DNA of 64,000 nucleotides from Adiantum capillus-veneris (GCA_014529385.2 CM043952.1:150873057-150937056); one strand, 5' to 3'. Positions 39,279 through 50,236 are shown, numbered from the stretch's first letter. The notes: generated by a model from the letters alone, not told the origin. Program-made: numbers and translations.

Positions 39279-39862
39279 GAGTAGGAATACTTTTTCAAGA
39301 GGTAAATAGTTGCAATTGATGGCCTACAGACCATAGGTGGTTGATGGTGGGAAAAATAAAGCCAAATTTTTAAATGATTTTTATATAAAAATCATGAGGG
39401 TTTTTTGTGCCACATTTGCACTTGTAGAAGAGGAGTAAAAAATAATACATTTCTATCCTAGTCCTCTTCATCGTCCTCGTCCTCATCCACACGTACATAT
39501 GTTTGATCTCTCTGACTCTACACCAACCAGTTTTTTTAATGTGAAATCGATTAATACAATATTCATTGTCTACACTTATCGCTTATAGACATCCAACTGA
39601 TGAGTCGAGTTGCTCGCAAGAGATATTATGGCTTTCCAACAACCATCACCAAGTAGCGGCTCTCTTGATACTTGATCATCTCTCTAGTAGGAAGGCTCAA
39701 AGTGATGTTTTCCTAAGTTAACAATAACCAAAAAAGGTTCATAAGCTAAAACACCTTCTAATACAGACTTGCACATTAAAAATAACCTACATATTTATCT
39801 TTCCAAGACACTTTGCCTCCATAACCATAGTGCATGGGAGTTTGCCTAGACGGAGATTTACG

Positions 39863-40430
39863 CTATTGATTGTGAGATAAGCCCATTGCAGCTCGCTTGC
39901 TCTTTTCTTGCATTGCCCACTCCCACTCTACATCTACCATGTTGCCATCATAGCTCCTGTCTGAATTTGCGACTTGGTTGGCTGTTATGTGCCATACACT
40001 TGATTGCTTCTTTTTTAAAAATGGTTTAATATACCCCTCCAACCATTGTGTTGAGAGACGCTCATTAAGGACATTTGAAAATTGAGCATGCAATGCTTCC
40101 TTAATGTAGCATGCATGATCAGGAACTTGGTCTTTAAATTTTATAAAACAATTCTTATACGTCGAGTGTATAAGAATTTGTAGATGGGGCCAAAATGCCC
40201 TGCTCTATGTAGTACCAAAGTCAACCTTACCTCCATACTTGACGTTGTAGTAGCACTCTAGCACGAGCGCATCAATGTCCTCGTCCTTTGCGTTTGGAGT
40301 GGCACGCTGCAAAAAAGGTGAGTCCATCATCCCAGCACCACTAAAACAAGCATCCCAATAGGATCCCCCATCTCTCTGTCTCTCACAGTGCTCGCTACCC
40401 TGAGACGAATGCCATCATGTGCTCCTAGAA
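39863..40430 (-). pseudogene. Coding remnant of unknown family
   Basis: A minus-strand frame from about 40430 reads through GGSYWDACFSGAGMMDSPFL and NAKDEDIDALVLECYYNVKY. It ends at a donor-like GGAG|GTAAGG or a TAG at about 40212, and resumes with RAFWPHLQILIHSTYKNCF and then HAQFSNVLNERLSTQWLEGY to a stop at 39863. The composition is that of real protein. It could be a degraded transposon protein or a host gene fragment; no domain was recognised. Confidence 0.4.
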
Positions 40431-40449
40431 GACATTTTTCAACTACCTG

Positions 40450-41178
40450 TGGATTGTCAATGAGGCTTGGTTGAAGCGAGAGTCACATGTAATTGTGTGG
40501 GGCCCTCCAATGCAAGGGAGGTGGGTCCCTATGATGGAAAGGAGGTGGCTTGGAAAGAAGGTACGGTAAAAGCCAGTGCCATCCCTACAAGGCTCTGAAC
40601 ATACGAAGTTCCTCCCTAGCTCCCTATCTACACCTTAACGTTTCATAATCTACACACCTCTACTCTTCCACCTTAATGTACACCTAGTCTACAAAGAGAG
40701 GTATACTAGGTGTATACACGCAAGCTATCACATATATACACACATACTCAATAGATACATATATACAAGCATACTTATTGCTTACATACATGTATATACA
40801 CATATACACACTCACAGAGATAGATACATACACACTCACTCACATAGATATGTATCAACATGCATATACATATACTATTAGTCCTAAGTAGGGGCTAGTA
40901 GTGCCAATAGTTTAGTGGCACCTCTTTAGATATCATCACAATCTAAATAGTGGTAAAACCAAGGGTACATTGTAGTAATCCATACATGAGTGGACCAAAG
41001 ACCACAATGCTAAGATTAAAAAGGGACTATATCCAAGAGGAAGCGTTCGACCATCTCTTGCTTACTACCTATATACATGCATACACACACATATAAACAT
41101 GCATACATATCTCCTCTCTATTTCCTCTCCATCTCTCTCTCTTTCCAACTCTCTTCTATCTCTATACCCCCTTTTCTT

Positions 41179-41180
<2 letters not shown>
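40450..41180. other. Non-coding stretch with ACATATA-rich simple sequence
   Basis: From about 40690 to 40880 and 41065 to 41110 the sequence is rich in TATATACACACAT-type words. No gene seen. Confidence 0.5.
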
Positions 41181-41243
<63 letters not shown>

Positions 41244-41254
41244 ATCTATCTATC

Positions 41255-41349
<95 letters not shown>

Positions 41350-41371
41350 ATCTATGTCTCTTTCTCTTTCC

Positions 41372-41457
<86 letters not shown>

Positions 41458-41670
41458 CTCTTTTTCTATTTGTCTCTCTCCCTCTCTCTCTTTCTATCCT
41501 CCACTCTCTCTTTTCATCTCTATCTCTATCTCTCCCTGTCCATCTCTCTTCTCTCTCCATCTATCTGTATCTCTCCCTCTATCACTATTCCTATCTCTGT
41601 CTTTCCATCTCTCTTATCTCTCCCTCTAACTCTATTTCTCTCTTTCCTATCTCTCTCTCCCTCTCTCTCT

Positions 41671-41724
<54 letters not shown>

Positions 41725-41930
41725 CCCCCTCTCAAGTTTCTCTCTCTTTTCCTATCTCTCTCTCCCTCTATCTCTCTCTTTACATATCTCTTCTCTTTCT
41801 CTCTATCCCTATCTCTCTCTTCCCTTTCTCTCTCTCTTTCTCTATCCGCCTCTCCCTCTCTCTTCCGTTTCTCTCTCTCTTTCCCTATCTATCTCTCCCT
41901 CTCTCTTTCTATCTCTCTCCTTACACATCA
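41181..41930. repeat. Large CT/CTAT microsatellite field
   Basis: About 750 bp of CT repeats broken by CTAT, CCT and a TATATATATA run at about 41437-41456. The pyrimidine strand is plus. Very long serine-leucine open frames here are artefacts of the repeat. Confidence 0.97.
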
Positions 41931-42226
41931 GTGTATCTGTGCTATGTTCAACCTTGCACTTTAACATGGTATGCATTGTGATTGAAGCACTAATTGGGTC
42001 AAGCCTAAGGAGGGGATGTAAAGGATGTAAACAAGTACGGACTATATTGGTTGGCTCTCTTATGGCGAAGTTGTTTGGGTGCATAATGGAGATATAATTG
42101 ATTGATTAGACTGAAGAGAATGGCAAGCGTACAAAAGGACAAGCGGATTTTTGTTGATGCCGTAGCACCATTGATCATCTTGTCACTCCTCGTGTTCTCA
42201 TGGAGGAAAGCCGGTTGTTGGCGGTT
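41931..42226. other. Flank between the CT field and LTR E1
   Basis: No recognised feature. Confidence 0.35.
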
Positions 42227-42958
42227 TGTAGCATAGCTCAATCCACCAATATAATGTCAAACTGATGGATTGAAACCCGGCTAGTGCATGGAGGCAAGGA
42301 GCCAAGAGAAATGCAAGAAGAGGATCCTAATCAAGAGAGAGAATAAGAAGGGAATGCAATGCTAATAGAGAATGTTACTCAATGCCTACTCTCTAATCTT
42401 CTAATTTCACAAATCAAGAGGACAACAGTGCACACTCTCATCAATCACTCACATACATAGATCAAAATATCAAAGAGCTCACAAATCAAGCAAAGGAGAA
42501 GAGAAATAAGACCAAAAAGTAATAACTAGAGACTAATTAACACTTAACCACACATCATTAATACAAATGAAAAACAAAGAGAAGATCATGAGCACATAGC
42601 TTTCCAATGCATGCCATAGAAAGAGTGGAAGCACAAGAGGAAGCTCCACTAGAAGCATCACCATCTCCACCTTTCATGAAAGCTCTACTCTCAAGAGGAT
42701 AAGCGAAAAATGACCTAATTTTCACCTTTATACCTAGGACATAAAAATATTTCTACCCGTCCATGAGATGCATAAAATTGTGTGCATCTCTACAAGTCAT
42801 AGGCATCATGGTAGCATCCAATATACAATCTAGAACTCGTGTAGAGCTCGTAAATAAAAAATGCATATACAAATGATATGTTTGTCAAAATGAAGCACTG
42901 TATGCTAAAAATAGCATCACTGAAGGTCATCCACTACTTCATGTTGGCATTGCTAACA
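42227..42958 (-). repeat. LTR E1 (minus), probably a 3' LTR
   Basis: On the minus strand starts TGTTAGCAATGCCAACATGA at 42958 and ends ATGCTACA at 42227, 732 bp. It is preceded by TTAGGAAGGGGGAAA, almost the same polypurine tract as in D (60438-60451), so it is the 3' LTR of a minus-strand element of that family. It contains GGTATAAAGG as a possible TATA box. E2 is a diverged inverted copy. Confidence 0.75.
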
Positions 42959-44146
42959 TTTCCCCCTTCCTAAGCTTTGTTGCCTCTGACAAAGCCATGT
43001 CATGGTAGATGCTCGAGGAAGAATGTGCTTGCAAAAGAAAGACCATGATGAGGTAGCAAGCAACTTTGAGAAATTTTTCAGAAAATGCTTCTGGACATTC
43101 TCAAACTTTTTCCAAGTAGACTTTGAGATGCTCTCGCCCCACTCTTCAACTCCATAAATAAGAACCGGTGTCACCAATGTGTCAAAAAGGTACTTCTTGA
43201 GAACCCAACACTTGATGTTTCTCGCATTACACATGTTCTCAAGTGCATAGTATGCTCTCTTTCCTGATTCCAAACGATGCATAGCACATTCATGTCACTT
43301 GTGATTGGCCGGAACCTCAAGGCCAAGGTACTTAAAGCTCTCAACAACTTCAGGTGTCTCATTGTTGTACACAATGCATGGCTTCTCCTTATGGTTGGTT
43401 TTCACAAGCATAACCTTTGTTTTGGATTCATTCACAATCAACCGGTGTCACCAATGTGTCAAAAAGGTACTTCTTGAGAACCCAACACTTGATGTTTCTC
43501 GCATTACACATGTTCTCAAGTGCATAGTATGCTCTCTTTCCTGATTCCAAATGATGCATAGCACATTCATGTCACTTGTGATTGGCCGGAACCTCAAGGC
43601 CAAGGTACTTAAAGCTCTCAACAACTTCAGGTGTCTCATTGTTGTACACAATGCATGGCTTCTCCTTATGGTTGGTTTTCACAAGCATAACCTTTGTTTT
43701 GGATTCATTCACAATCAAGCCACTATGCAAGAAAAAGTTCTCAAGGACAACCACAAGCTTTTGTGCATCGTCTAAATTGTATGCTAGAAGCACTACATCA
43801 TCCGCATACAACAAAAGCATGATGACCACATTGCAAATAGTGACCTCTTCAATACCTTCTTCTTGCATAAAGTCAAGTACCATTTTTTCCCATTGATCGA
43901 TGCATAGACCAAAGAGATTTGGTGACAATGGACATCCTTGTTTAACCCCAATAGTGCTTGCAAAAATATTTGAAATTTCCTCTTCCCATGTGCAATTGAT
44001 ACATCACCTTTTTATAGACTACAAGCATAAAATTACTTGGCACTTGGAGTTCTTCTATCCTTCTCCACAAATTGTTACATGAAATCATATCAAAGGCTTT
44101 CTTAAAGTCCAAAAAACAGCAATAAAATCACTTGTGTTTCAATCAG
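42959..44146 (-). pseudogene. LINE (non-LTR) reverse transcriptase remnant
   Basis: Minus-strand fragments in order: CCFLDFKKAFDMISCN (about 44125), SPNLFGLCIDQWEKM, VVIMLLLYADDVVLLAYNLD (about 43830, catalytic YADD), LIVNESKTKVMLVKTN, FKYLGLEVPANHK, and then the thumb region TPVLIYGVEEWGESIS (about 43150). The start and the endonuclease are missing. A 277-bp tandem duplication (43164-43440 and 43441-43717) splits the frame. The last 50 or so bases (42959-43015) look like the 3' end of the E1 element rather than LINE. Confidence 0.88.
43164..43717. repeat. 277-bp perfect-register tandem duplication in the LINE remnant
   Basis: Units 43164-43440 and 43441-43717 differ by about one base (CAAACGATG versus CAAATGATG), so the duplication is much younger than the decay of the LINE. 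Confidence 0.95.
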
Positions 44147-44909
44147 TGTTAGCAACACCAACAAGAATCAGTGGACGGCCTTGAGTGACGCTATTTTTAG
44201 CATATAGTGCTTCTTTTTTTCTATAAATATAATTTTTATGTGCACTTTTGGTGTATTTACAAGCTCTACATGAGTTCCAAATTTGTATATTGGATCCTAT
44301 CATAATTCCTAGGAGCTATAGAGATACACACAGTTTTATGCATCTCATGGACGGTCAGATGTATTTTTTATGTCCTAGGTATAAAAGTGAAAATTAGGTC
44401 ATTTTTCACTTAACCTCTTGAGAGTAGAGTTTTCTGAAAATCTTGTAAAGAAGGTGAAGATGGTGATGCTTGTAGTGGATTGTGCTTCCACTCTTTCTAT
44501 GGCATGCAATGGAAAACTAGGTGCTCCTGATCTTCTCTCTCTTTGTCATTTGTGTTAATGGTGTGTGGTTTAGAGTTAATTAGTCTCTAATTTTTGCTTT
44601 CCACCCTCATTTCTCTTTTGCTTTGCTTGATTTGTGAGCTCTTTGAGCTTTTGATCTATGTGTGTGAGTGATTGATGAGAGTGTGCACTGTTGTCTTCTT
44701 GAATTGTGAGATTAGAGTAGATTAGAGAGTAGGCATTGAGTAGCATTCTTGATTAGCATTGCATTCCCTTCTTCTTTTCTCTCTCAAAATTAGAATCCTC
44801 TTCTTGCAGCTCTCTTTATTCCATGCCTCCATGCACTAGTTGGGTTTTGATCTATCAATTTTATATTATGTCGATGGATTGATCTCCTGGGGAATTCACT
44901 CTATATACA
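44147..44909 (+). repeat. LTR E2 (plus), probably the 5' LTR of element F
   Basis: Starts TGTTAGCAACACCAACAAGA and ends CTATATACA, 763 bp. It is followed by AAATGGGACGCCACTTGC, a decayed TGGCGCC-type primer site, so a plus-strand internal region should follow; element F lies there. Inverted, diverged homologue of E1, with a GGTATAAAAG TATA-like site at about 44382. Confidence 0.7.
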
Positions 44910-45049
44910 AAATGGGACGCCACTTGCAAGCGAACAACTTTGGTAAAACCCCTATATACGACTCGGATAAGAAGCCACTGTATCTTATTGAGATAATCCA
45001 ACCATTTGATTAGACTTTGTAAGCCCAATTATTCCTACAGCTTGTAACA

Positions 45050-45960
45050 CTCTATCAACGGTATATCATCATTTCCGTTGACCATGTGATGAATTGGGCA
45101 AAAGCCAAAGCTATAGGCAAGGCTGACACAAGATTTACTATACATGATTTGGATGTCCCTTTGAAATTGTGAGTGACAATGGTAATATTATAAATGAGGT
45201 AATAATAAAGTCGCATCAAGTTTCATGATATCCTACCACAAGCCTACACCTTACTATCCACAAGAAAATGGACAATCCAAGAGTACCAACAAGACTCTAA
45301 TTTGTGTTTTGGTTAAGATGGTAGATGCTCATCATACAAATTGGGAATTGAATCTTACATTAGCCCCTTTGAAACTAAGAAAGTCACATCAAGTTTCATG
45401 ATATCCTACCACAAGCCTACACCTTACTATCCACAAGAAAATGGACAATCCAAGAGTACCAACAAGACTCTAAATTTCTATTTTGACTAAGATGGTAGAT
45501 TCTCACCATACAAATCGGGAATTCAAGCTTACATTAGCCCTATAGGAGTATCGTGTTGTTTATAAAGTGTCTATTAGTTGCACACCGTTTAAAATGGTAT
45601 CTGACCAAGAAGCGGTTGTGCCATGGAAGTTCATCATTCCTAGTCTTTGAGTAGCTTCTCAAGAAGATTGGATGGTAACCCATTAGTTGAGTGCTTATAT
45701 ATCCTTGAGAGGCTAGAAGGAGAGAGGCAATTGGATGTGTGGAACTCCCTTATGGAGAAGGATAGGAGAAAGAAGTGGTGTTGACCGTCATTTAAAGGAC
45801 AATGCTATCAAAGTTGGTGATAAATCCCTTATGTATGTATTGCATAGTATATTGGGAAAGGACCATATAGAGTATTTGAGATTATCCGACAAGGTGCCAT
45901 TTGTGTGGAGACTATAGACAGAGTTGAAATCATTGGATTACTCAATGGGAGTAAATTAAA
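45050..45960 (+). pseudogene. Gypsy integrase remnant of element F
   Basis: Text in several frames: YIIISVDHVMNWAKAKAI, then KPTPYYPQENGQSKSTNKTL (occurring twice because of a 173-bp duplication), HHTNWELNLTLAP, EYRVVYKVSISCTPFKMV, DQEAVVPWKFIIPSL and finally DNAIKVGDKSLMYV. These follow the gypsy integrase core and C-terminal order seen in A (compare TNWEMNLHVAL and YGLDATLPIEFLLPTLRV). Many stops. Confidence 0.8.
45208..45553. repeat. 173-bp tandem duplication in the integrase of F
   Basis: Units 45208-45380 and 45381-45553, about 90-95% alike, both covering the catalytic-glutamate region (PYYPQENGQS). Confidence 0.9.
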
Positions 45961-46129
45961 AGATATTAAGATCCTTCGAGCCAAGAAGAGCTACAATCCA
46001 TCCATTAAAACAAGGTAGGCAAGACACAAGCAAAGTTGAAAACATACAAGCCCAAATTGAGGCTTGAGAGCACCAACAGTGGGCTAGGTACCAATGAGAG
46101 GCTAATCTTGGAGTTACACATGCATTCCA

Positions 46130-46278
46130 AGTTGAAGTAGATGACGATTATATTGACTCTGACCCACCTCTACAATACCCAATTGAGTTGAATAGCTCTT
46201 ATTAAAAAAATCCTATATAACGCATTATTTTGGACACAGGAGCTCGACATAATCTGCTATCCTGTGGAGTGTGGTGTG
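46130..46278 (+). pseudogene. Retropepsin-like active site downstream of integrase, element F
   Basis: One frame reads VEVDDDYIDSDPPLQYPIEL and, after two stops, RIILDTGARHNLLSCGVW, with D-T-G-A intact (D at 46233-46235). The acidic lead-in parallels SIDDDWLDGMD of element A, and the motif lies at the same place after integrase. The copia element inserted right behind it (46279), so the rest of the domain is split. Confidence 0.6.
46274..46278. repeat. Target duplication of copia G, left copy (GTGTG)
   Basis: GTGTG directly before the LTR at 46279 and again directly after the second LTR at 50464-50468. A perfect 5-bp duplication. Confidence 0.85.
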
Positions 46279-46484
46279 TGTTACCATATACATGTGGTAA
46301 TGATGTGTGTGAACACACTAGGACCGCCGGGGCATTTTTCCCTTCTTTAGGAGGTTTTTTCCCCTGAGCATTGTATATACGCCCATCACTCTAGGGCTAT
46401 CAATCTTTCCATTGCACACTAAGTAACACACTCTCTATTGCGTGTCTGAGCTTCCTTCATCTTCTCCAAGCTGTGTGCATTTCT
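46279..46484 (+). repeat. 5' LTR of G, 3' end deleted
   Basis: Matches 50237-50442 closely (TGTTACCATATACATGTGGT, GGACCGCCGGGGCATTTTT). It lacks the last 20 or so bases and the primer site: after GTGTGCATTTCT it runs straight into gag-like sequence. GTATATA at about 46372 may be a TATA box. Confidence 0.9.
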
Positions 46485-47330
46485 GGTTCTGATGTACGTC
46501 CTGGTTCTGAAGATGTAGGCGATGTTGAGGATGTTGCAGGTCTTGCTGCAAGGATTGCTGCTATTAGAGTTGTTTTGCCTACGATACAACAAGCTCGTTG
46601 GGATGTAAAGGATGCGCAGGCTCATGCATTGATTGCGTTGTCTGTGAAGCACACCATTGTTCCTCACATTCGTTCAGCAAAATCTAACAGGCTTGGGATA
46701 TTCTAGTAGGTCCTTATGCAAGCCGCAATGAGGCTAAAATTGCTTTACTGCGTAAAGAGCTGGAATCGAAGATTATGCATGAGGAAGATGATATTGACAC
46801 TTTCCTTGCTGGTGTCAAGGATATCAATGAGAAACTTATTTCTGCAGGTGAAGTCATTTCAGACAGTTCCCTTGTGCAGACTATTCTTGATGCCTTACCA
46901 GATTCATACCAGACTTTTGCTAGTACTTGGAGACTAATGACCCAAGGAAATCCTAAGTTGTCAAGTTTGATGCATTATGCACATTGCTATTGCAAGAGTC
47001 ACTTTCCAAAAAAACAAGACTAGGCGATGTGCAGTTGAACAGGCTTTTATTGCTTCTCAAAGAAAGGGTGGTAACAGCAATGCAGCCACTTCTTATGGTT
47101 CTGCTGCGAGTGGCAAACTTTTGTTCTACTGGCAGCAATTCATCTGGAAATTCTGGTGATAAGGGCAAAAAGAAGATGCATTGCCATTATTGTAGAGCTA
47201 ATGATCATTTGATCAAGTAGTGTCCTAAGTTGAAGGCCAAAGAGGCTAAGAAGAAAGAGGGTGGTTCCACTGAAAATGCTGGTTCCACTACAAATGCAGC
47301 CATTATCGAGTCCTCTGTAGAAGGGAGACT
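46485..47330 (+). pseudogene. Gag of copia G
   Basis: UBN2-type copia gag: WDVKDAQAHALIALSVKHTI, then after a frame change IALLRKELESKIMHEEDDID, TFLAGVKDINEKLISAGEVI and LVQTILDALPDSYQTF. The zinc knuckle CHYCRANDHLIK is followed by TAG and CPK (about 47182-47226), a single stop within the knuckle. The start codon was lost with the LTR end. Confidence 0.85.
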
Positions 47331-47830
47331 GTGATGCTGATGTTGATGCAGAATGGGCTTTTAGTGCAGAGTGCACTTACAATCCTATTGTCCATGATTC
47401 ATGCTTGTCAGTTGCTGCAAATTCACATGTGTGGTATTTTGACAGCGGTGCTACAAAGCACATTGTTCACCTCTCTTGAGTCTGTCCCTCATGGGAATTC
47501 AGTCAATTGTGCCAAAATGCCTCTTATCTAGTTTAGGGGGTTGGAAAGATTGTGCTTACTCCTGCAAATGGCAGTTCTTTCACACTTGTCGATGCACTTT
47601 ATGTACCTAAGATCAAGAAGAATCTTTTTTCTATATCCACACTTGCTAGACTTGGACTTGTAGTCAAATTTGTGGATGAAAGATGTACAGTTCATGATCT
47701 GAGTTTTGGTAATAAAATTGTTGCATCTCACCTTTTGTACCGTGGGCTGTATAAGCTCACTTTGTATGACAAGTGTCCACAAAATTTTGCAAATGCAGTT
47801 GCAGTTTCAAGGGCTATTTCAGATGCAAGT
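47331..47830 (+). pseudogene. Protease of copia G
   Basis: VWYFDSGATKHIVHLS with D at 47441-47443, the copia aspartic-protease signature, then ALYVPKIKKNLFSISTLARL, the usual downstream segment. A frame change or stop at about 47480-47550 separates the two. Confidence 0.85.
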
Positions 47831-48720
47831 TTTGGGCATCTGAATTTTGCCAGTTTGCTGCGTTTGCAAAAATCTGATGTGGTTGCTTCTTTGTCGCCTC
47901 TTGAAGCACCTATCAAACATCATTGTGAAGGTTGTATTTTGGGTAAAATGCAACGTTCTAAGTTTCCAAAGGATGGTTCAATTAGGGCCACATGCAGATT
48001 GCAGATTGTGCATAGTGATGTTTGTGGGCCCATGCAAACTCCATCCTTGGGCAATTACCTGTACTTCGTGACTTTCATTGATGATTACTTCAGGCATGCA
48101 TAGGTATTTTCGCTTAAAGCGAAGTTTGAAGTTTTTATATGCTTTAAAAAATTTCTGGCTATGGATGAAAATGTATCGAAATGTACTATGGGCACCCTCC
48201 GTTTTGTTCGAGGGGGGGAGTATATGTCTCATGAATTCAATGCATTTCTGGCTAGTTGTGGGATAAAACACCAATGTACAGTGCCGTATACGCTTCAACA
48301 AAATGGTGTTGCTGAGAGGAAAAACAAGTCTCTTACGGAAATGGCAAGATGTATGGTCAAGAGTCAAGCTTTACCACATTCGTTTTGGCTCGAGGCTGTC
48401 ATGTGTGCGACTTATGTACTCAACAAGTGTCCTACAAAAGCGTTGTAGTCTATGACTCCATATGAAGCATGGCATGATAAAAATCCATCTATTGAGCACA
48501 TGCGTGTTTTTGGCTGTTTGGCTTATGGTTTAGTGCCACAAATGCAGCACAAAAAATTGGATGATAAGGCTGTCAAATGTATTTTTGTTGGTTATAGTGC
48601 TGAAAGCAAAGGTTACAGGTTGTATCATCCGCAAACAAAGAGTATTTTGGTTTGACGAGATGTAGTGTTTGTGGAAGATTCTATTCAGTCCTTGCTGTCA
48701 TGTACTAGAGACAGTAATGT
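47831..48720 (+). pseudogene. Integrase of copia G
   Basis: GAG-pre-integrase/zinc module: SFGHLNFASLLRLQKSDVVA and HHCEGCILGKMQRSKFP. Core: IVHSDVCGPMQTPSLGNYLY (first D). Where RSDNGGEY is expected the text is RFVRGGEYMS, so the second D is absent. CTVPYTLQQNGVAERKNKSL carries the E. Then TPYEAWHDKNPSIEHMRVFG and KCIFVGYSAESKGYRLYHP. Stops at about 48102, 48446 and 48653. Confidence 0.9.
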
Positions 48721-49119
48721 AAGCTCACAAGACATTTATGACACTTTGTTGCCTCTTTTCAGTGGTGGAAGTTCGAATGTAAATTCCAATGAGGAAAATG
48801 TACAGCCTATGGGGGTTTCAAAAATGTTATAGATCAGTCTATTACTAATGCAGATGCACATGAAGTACTTGATAAGGAAAGGGCTGAAAAATGAGCAGGC
48901 TAGAGGTATGCCAAAATGACTGGTGCACACTTTGCATGATAGTAATCTGGATGCACCTTCGTCTAGTCGTACTCATTCAGGCTCTCGCCATGCATCTTAT
49001 GCATCAGATTATTATGCTTTGGCTATGTCTAGCTTACATGATGTTCAGGAACCTATGTCTTTTGATGAAGCACAAAATTCAAAACATTGGCCATGCAATC
49101 AGAATATGATGCACTTTAT

Positions 49120-49740
49120 GTGATTTGCCTCCTGGCAAAAAGGCCATTGGTACAAAGTGGGTCTACAAGTTAAAATGCAAGCCGGATGGTGAGATCAATC
49201 GCCATAAGTCTTGAATTGTTGCAAAGGGTTATGCACAAAAAAAGGGCATAGATTATGAAGAGACTTTTGCTCCCACTTGTCGTATAACTACTGTGCTTTT
49301 CTTATGTGCATTGGCAGCTCATTTTGGTTGGGATGTACATCAATCAGACATTGTTAGTGCTTTCTTGAATGGTGACATATTTGAGAAAGTTTATGTAACG
49401 CATCCTCGCGGTTTTGTCAAGAAAGGACAAGAGGACAAAGTGGGAAATGTAATAAGGGTTTATATGGGTTGAAGCAATCTCCTTGTGCTTGGTATGAGAA
49501 AGCTGACACTCATTTGGTCAAACAAGGCTTTCGTAAGAGTCCAACAAAAAGCACATTGTATGTAAAGCGTGAGGGTGATGTACTTCTCATTGTGGTTCTT
49601 TATGTAGATGATTTGTTGATCACTGGACCAAATGAGAGACATACTGCTGAATTTAAGGCTGATTTGAATGCTACTTTCAAGATGAAAGATTTGGGGTTGT
49701 TGCATCATTACTTGGGCATACAATTTAAGTAGTGTGATAG
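49120..49740 (+). pseudogene. Reverse transcriptase of copia G
   Basis: LPPGKKAIGTKWVYKLKCKP, VAKGYAQKKGIDYEETFAPT, DVHQSDIVSAFLNGDIFEKV, LYGLKQSPCAWYEKADTHL (after a frame change) and LYVDDLLITG with YVDD at 49601-49612. The region 48721-49119 upstream is a degenerate linker. One TGA replaces a codon at about 49213. Confidence 0.9.
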
Positions 49741-50160
49741 TGGTATTGCCTTGTGTCGAAAAAGTTACATAGAGACATTGCTATGTAAGTTTGGACTTGA
49801 GGATTGCAAACCTATTGCCACTCCCATGGAAACAGGTTTGAAATTGAGTCTACATGATGTTGGTGATCCTACAGATGTCACTCTTTACCAAACTGTTGTT
49901 GGATGCCTCATTTATGTATGCAACACGAGGCCAGATATTCAGTTTGCAGTCTCACAGGTTAGCAGATTTATGCATAGCCCAGGGTCCAAGCATTGGCAGG
50001 CTATCAAGAGTATTTTTTGCTACTTTAGTAACACTTTAGATCTTGTCTTGTTTTATCCCAAGGGGGGATCATTGCCGCCAGACTTACATGCTTTTTCAGA
50101 CTCGGATTGGGCTTTGGGCTTTGGGCTTTGGGCTTTGGGTTTACTCCCCTTTGTGGACTG
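49741..50160 (+). pseudogene. RT C-terminus and truncated RNase H of copia G
   Basis: ETLLCKFGLEDCKPIATPME, GCLIYVCNTRPDIQFAVSQV and LHAFSDSDWA. At the first RNase H aspartates the sequence turns into GGGCTTT repeats (50109-50147) and stops at 50159. The remaining 100 or so residues of RNase H, including the other catalytic acids, are missing. Confidence 0.88.
50109..50147. repeat. GGGCTTT heptamer repeat
   Basis: About four to five copies of GGGCTTT inside the copia RNase H, right where the coding sequence breaks off. The unit is one base away from a plant telomere unit (GGGTTTA class) but is not a telomere repeat. Confidence 0.85.
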
Positions 50161-50236
50161 ATCATGTCCTCAGGGCATGGCACCTCCCTTTACTCATGTG
50201 CCAGCTCTTGTTCATCGCATCACTCCAGGGGGGATT

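Noticed and set aside
41077-41981. Very long open frames of serine and leucine (up to 295 codons)
   Set aside because: They are direct translations of the CT array in all frames and have no protein-like composition.
42227-44909. E1/E2 inverted pair as a DNA transposon with long terminal inverted repeats
   Set aside because: The outer ends lack a target duplication, and the repeats have LTR features (TG...CA, polypurine tract at E1, primer-site remnant after E2).
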